DNA from: Methanobacteriota archaeon
Lineage (GTDB): Archaea > Thermoplasmatota > Poseidoniia > Poseidoniales > Poseidoniaceae
DNA: 5,164 nucleotides
Direction: 5' to 3'
NCBI GenBank assembly: GCA_002726845.1
Contig: PBSP01000034.1
Span: forward strand, 1-5,164
The position numbers were made by a program, and so were the translations under genes. The notes under the pieces were generated by a model that saw only the letters and a program-made list of their open reading frames with translations, did not search any database and was not told the DNA's origin. Shown piece by piece: positions 4,302-5,164 of this stretch; positions within the stretch are counted from its first letter, which is position 1, and the number at the start of each line of letters is the position of its first letter.

Positions 4302-5164
4302 ATGCAAGCGGACCGTTCGTTTCGCCGATGCCTCATCGGCGGAACGTTTGACCGATTTCACTCCGGACATCAGTTGTTGATCCAAACTGCGCTGCGCCAA
4401 GCGGATTTTATTGAAGTGCATGTTACGAACGAGGAGATGGCTCAATCCAAGGGGGATTGGGTTCAATCCCTTGAAGATCGAATGGATGCATTGTTGAATT
4501 GGTTGAGTGAAACAGCCCATCTGCGCTACGAGATTCATGTTTTGAACGATCCACACGGTCCTGCACCCAGCCATAGGATCGCAGACAGTATCGTTGCGAC
4601 TGTTGAAACGGTTCCTCGCTGTCACCAAATCAATCAACAGCGTTACGAGAACGGGCTACCTCCTTTGGCCATTCTTGAAGCACCAAGGTTGGAGGACGAG
4701 CTTGGAGGAATCCTTTCCTCAAGCCGAATTCGCCTCGGCCTTGTTGACCGTGAAGGCCACCCTTGGATACCGCCCTCTTGTGAGGGTCTAGTTCTGCAGA
4801 TGCCTGCTGTGTTGGATGATGAATTCAAAACGCCAATGGGCGATTTGTTTGAAGGGCCGGAACATGCTCCCGAGGTTGCTCTATCGGCTATGCTCGAGGC
4901 CCTACCTCCGAACCGTGGAGCGTTGGTCGCAGTTGGAGATGTTACGGTGAAGGGCCTCATGGATATGGGTGTGCTCCCTGACATTGGATTTGTTGATGGT
5001 CAAACAAAACGAGAGATGTTGGATGCGTCTTTGCTCGTCAATGCGGAACATTTCCCACTGCGTAGGGCCGTGGTGAATCCGCCCGGTCAATTGACTCCAG
5101 CCTTGTTGGATGCGGTTCGTTGGGCCTTCAAGCAGGATGAATCGGTTCTGATCGAAGTCGAAGG
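4302..5164 (+). CDS. coaD: Fused phosphopantetheine adenylyltransferase / GTP-dependent dephospho-CoA kinase, 3' truncated
   Basis: This fusion would carry out the last two steps of coenzyme A synthesis in the cytoplasm: ATP plus 4'-phosphopantetheine gives dephospho-CoA, which is then phosphorylated to CoA with GTP. Residues 11-145 are archaeal PPAT: G-G-T-F-D-R-F-H-S-G-H (13-23) with the nucleotidyltransferase HxGH motif, D-P-H-G-P (83-87), V-E-T and I-N-Q-Q-R near 101-114, and S-S-S-R-I-R (139-144), the counterpart of archaeal I-S-S-T-R-I-R. From about residue 205 comes DUF359, the archaeal dephospho-CoA kinase family: V-G-D-V-T (211-215), P-D-I-G-F-V-D-G-Q-T-K-R (226-237) and V-N-P-P-G-Q-L-T (258-265). 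The window ends at E-V-E just before the expected G-E-E-D motif. ATG 4302 is chosen because conserved sequence starts soon after; GTG 4284 is an alternative, and a stop at 4260-4262 limits the frame. No clear Shine-Dalgarno sequence or TATA box is visible. In most archaea I know these are separate genes. Confidence 0.9.
   Translation, partial: MQADRSFRRCLIGGTFDRFHSGHQLLIQTALRQADFIEVHVTNEEMAQSKGDWVQSLEDRMDALLNWLSETAHLRYEIHVLNDPHGPAPSHRIADSIVATVETVPRCHQINQQRYENGLPPLAILEAPRLEDELGGILSSSRIRLGLVDREGHPWIPPSCEGLVLQMPAVLDDEFKTPMGDLFEGPEHAPEVALSAMLEALPPNRGALVAVGDVTVKGLMDMGVLPDIGFVDGQTKREMLDASLLVNAEHFPLRRAVVNPPGQLTPALLDAVRWAFKQDESVLIEVE

Noticed and set aside
4254..4637. 127-aa minus-strand frame opposite the CoA gene.
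   Set aside because: It lies antisense to the conserved PPAT motifs, which fix the coding strand.

Overview
The window looks archaeal, most likely a marine Thermoplasmatota such as Marine Group II (Poseidoniales); the phylum is inferred from gene content, not from a marker gene. The evidence is an archaeal-type class I fructose-bisphosphate aldolase, an archaeal phosphopantetheine adenylyltransferase joined to a GTP-dependent dephospho-CoA kinase (DUF359) domain, TATA-like boxes at archaeal spacing, T-tract terminators, and an RNA built from kink-turn hairpins with ACA boxes.

Layout. Bases 2-496 hold the 3' part of the aldolase gene, followed by a T-rich terminator. A 78-aa two-helix membrane protein (581-817, DUF2892-like) comes next, with a TATA-like box placed for a nearly leaderless mRNA. 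It overlaps by four bases the end of a convergent gene for a 108-aa winged-helix protein (814-1140, minus strand). A 269-bp divergent intergenic region (1141-1409), rich in TGTAA/GTAAC inverted repeats, separates that gene from a large 846-aa gene (1410-3950). The large protein has an N-terminal winged helix and an otherwise unrecognised body.

The most interesting segment is 3951-4301, which has no gene and would be passed over by an ORF-only annotation. Its core (about 4040-4238) folds by eye into three consecutive hairpins. Each has a lower stem, an internal loop, a 6-bp upper stem and a kink-turn or K-loop. Hairpins 2 and 3 are followed at once by ACA, and T tracts end the unit. This is the archaeal H/ACA pseudouridylation guide RNA architecture. 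The pocket of hairpin 3 reads out a sequence I recognise as helix 69 of 23S rRNA (E. coli U1915 equivalent). The pocket of hairpin 2 resembles the 23S A loop (E. coli U2554/2555). The target of hairpin 1 is not recognised.

After the RNA terminator, a fused coenzyme A gene (4302 to beyond the window end) carries the last two CoA steps, PPAT and dephospho-CoA kinase, in one polypeptide. The genes do not form an obvious pathway. The common threads are housekeeping metabolism (aldolase, CoA), rRNA modification, and two divergent winged-helix proteins that may share a control region.
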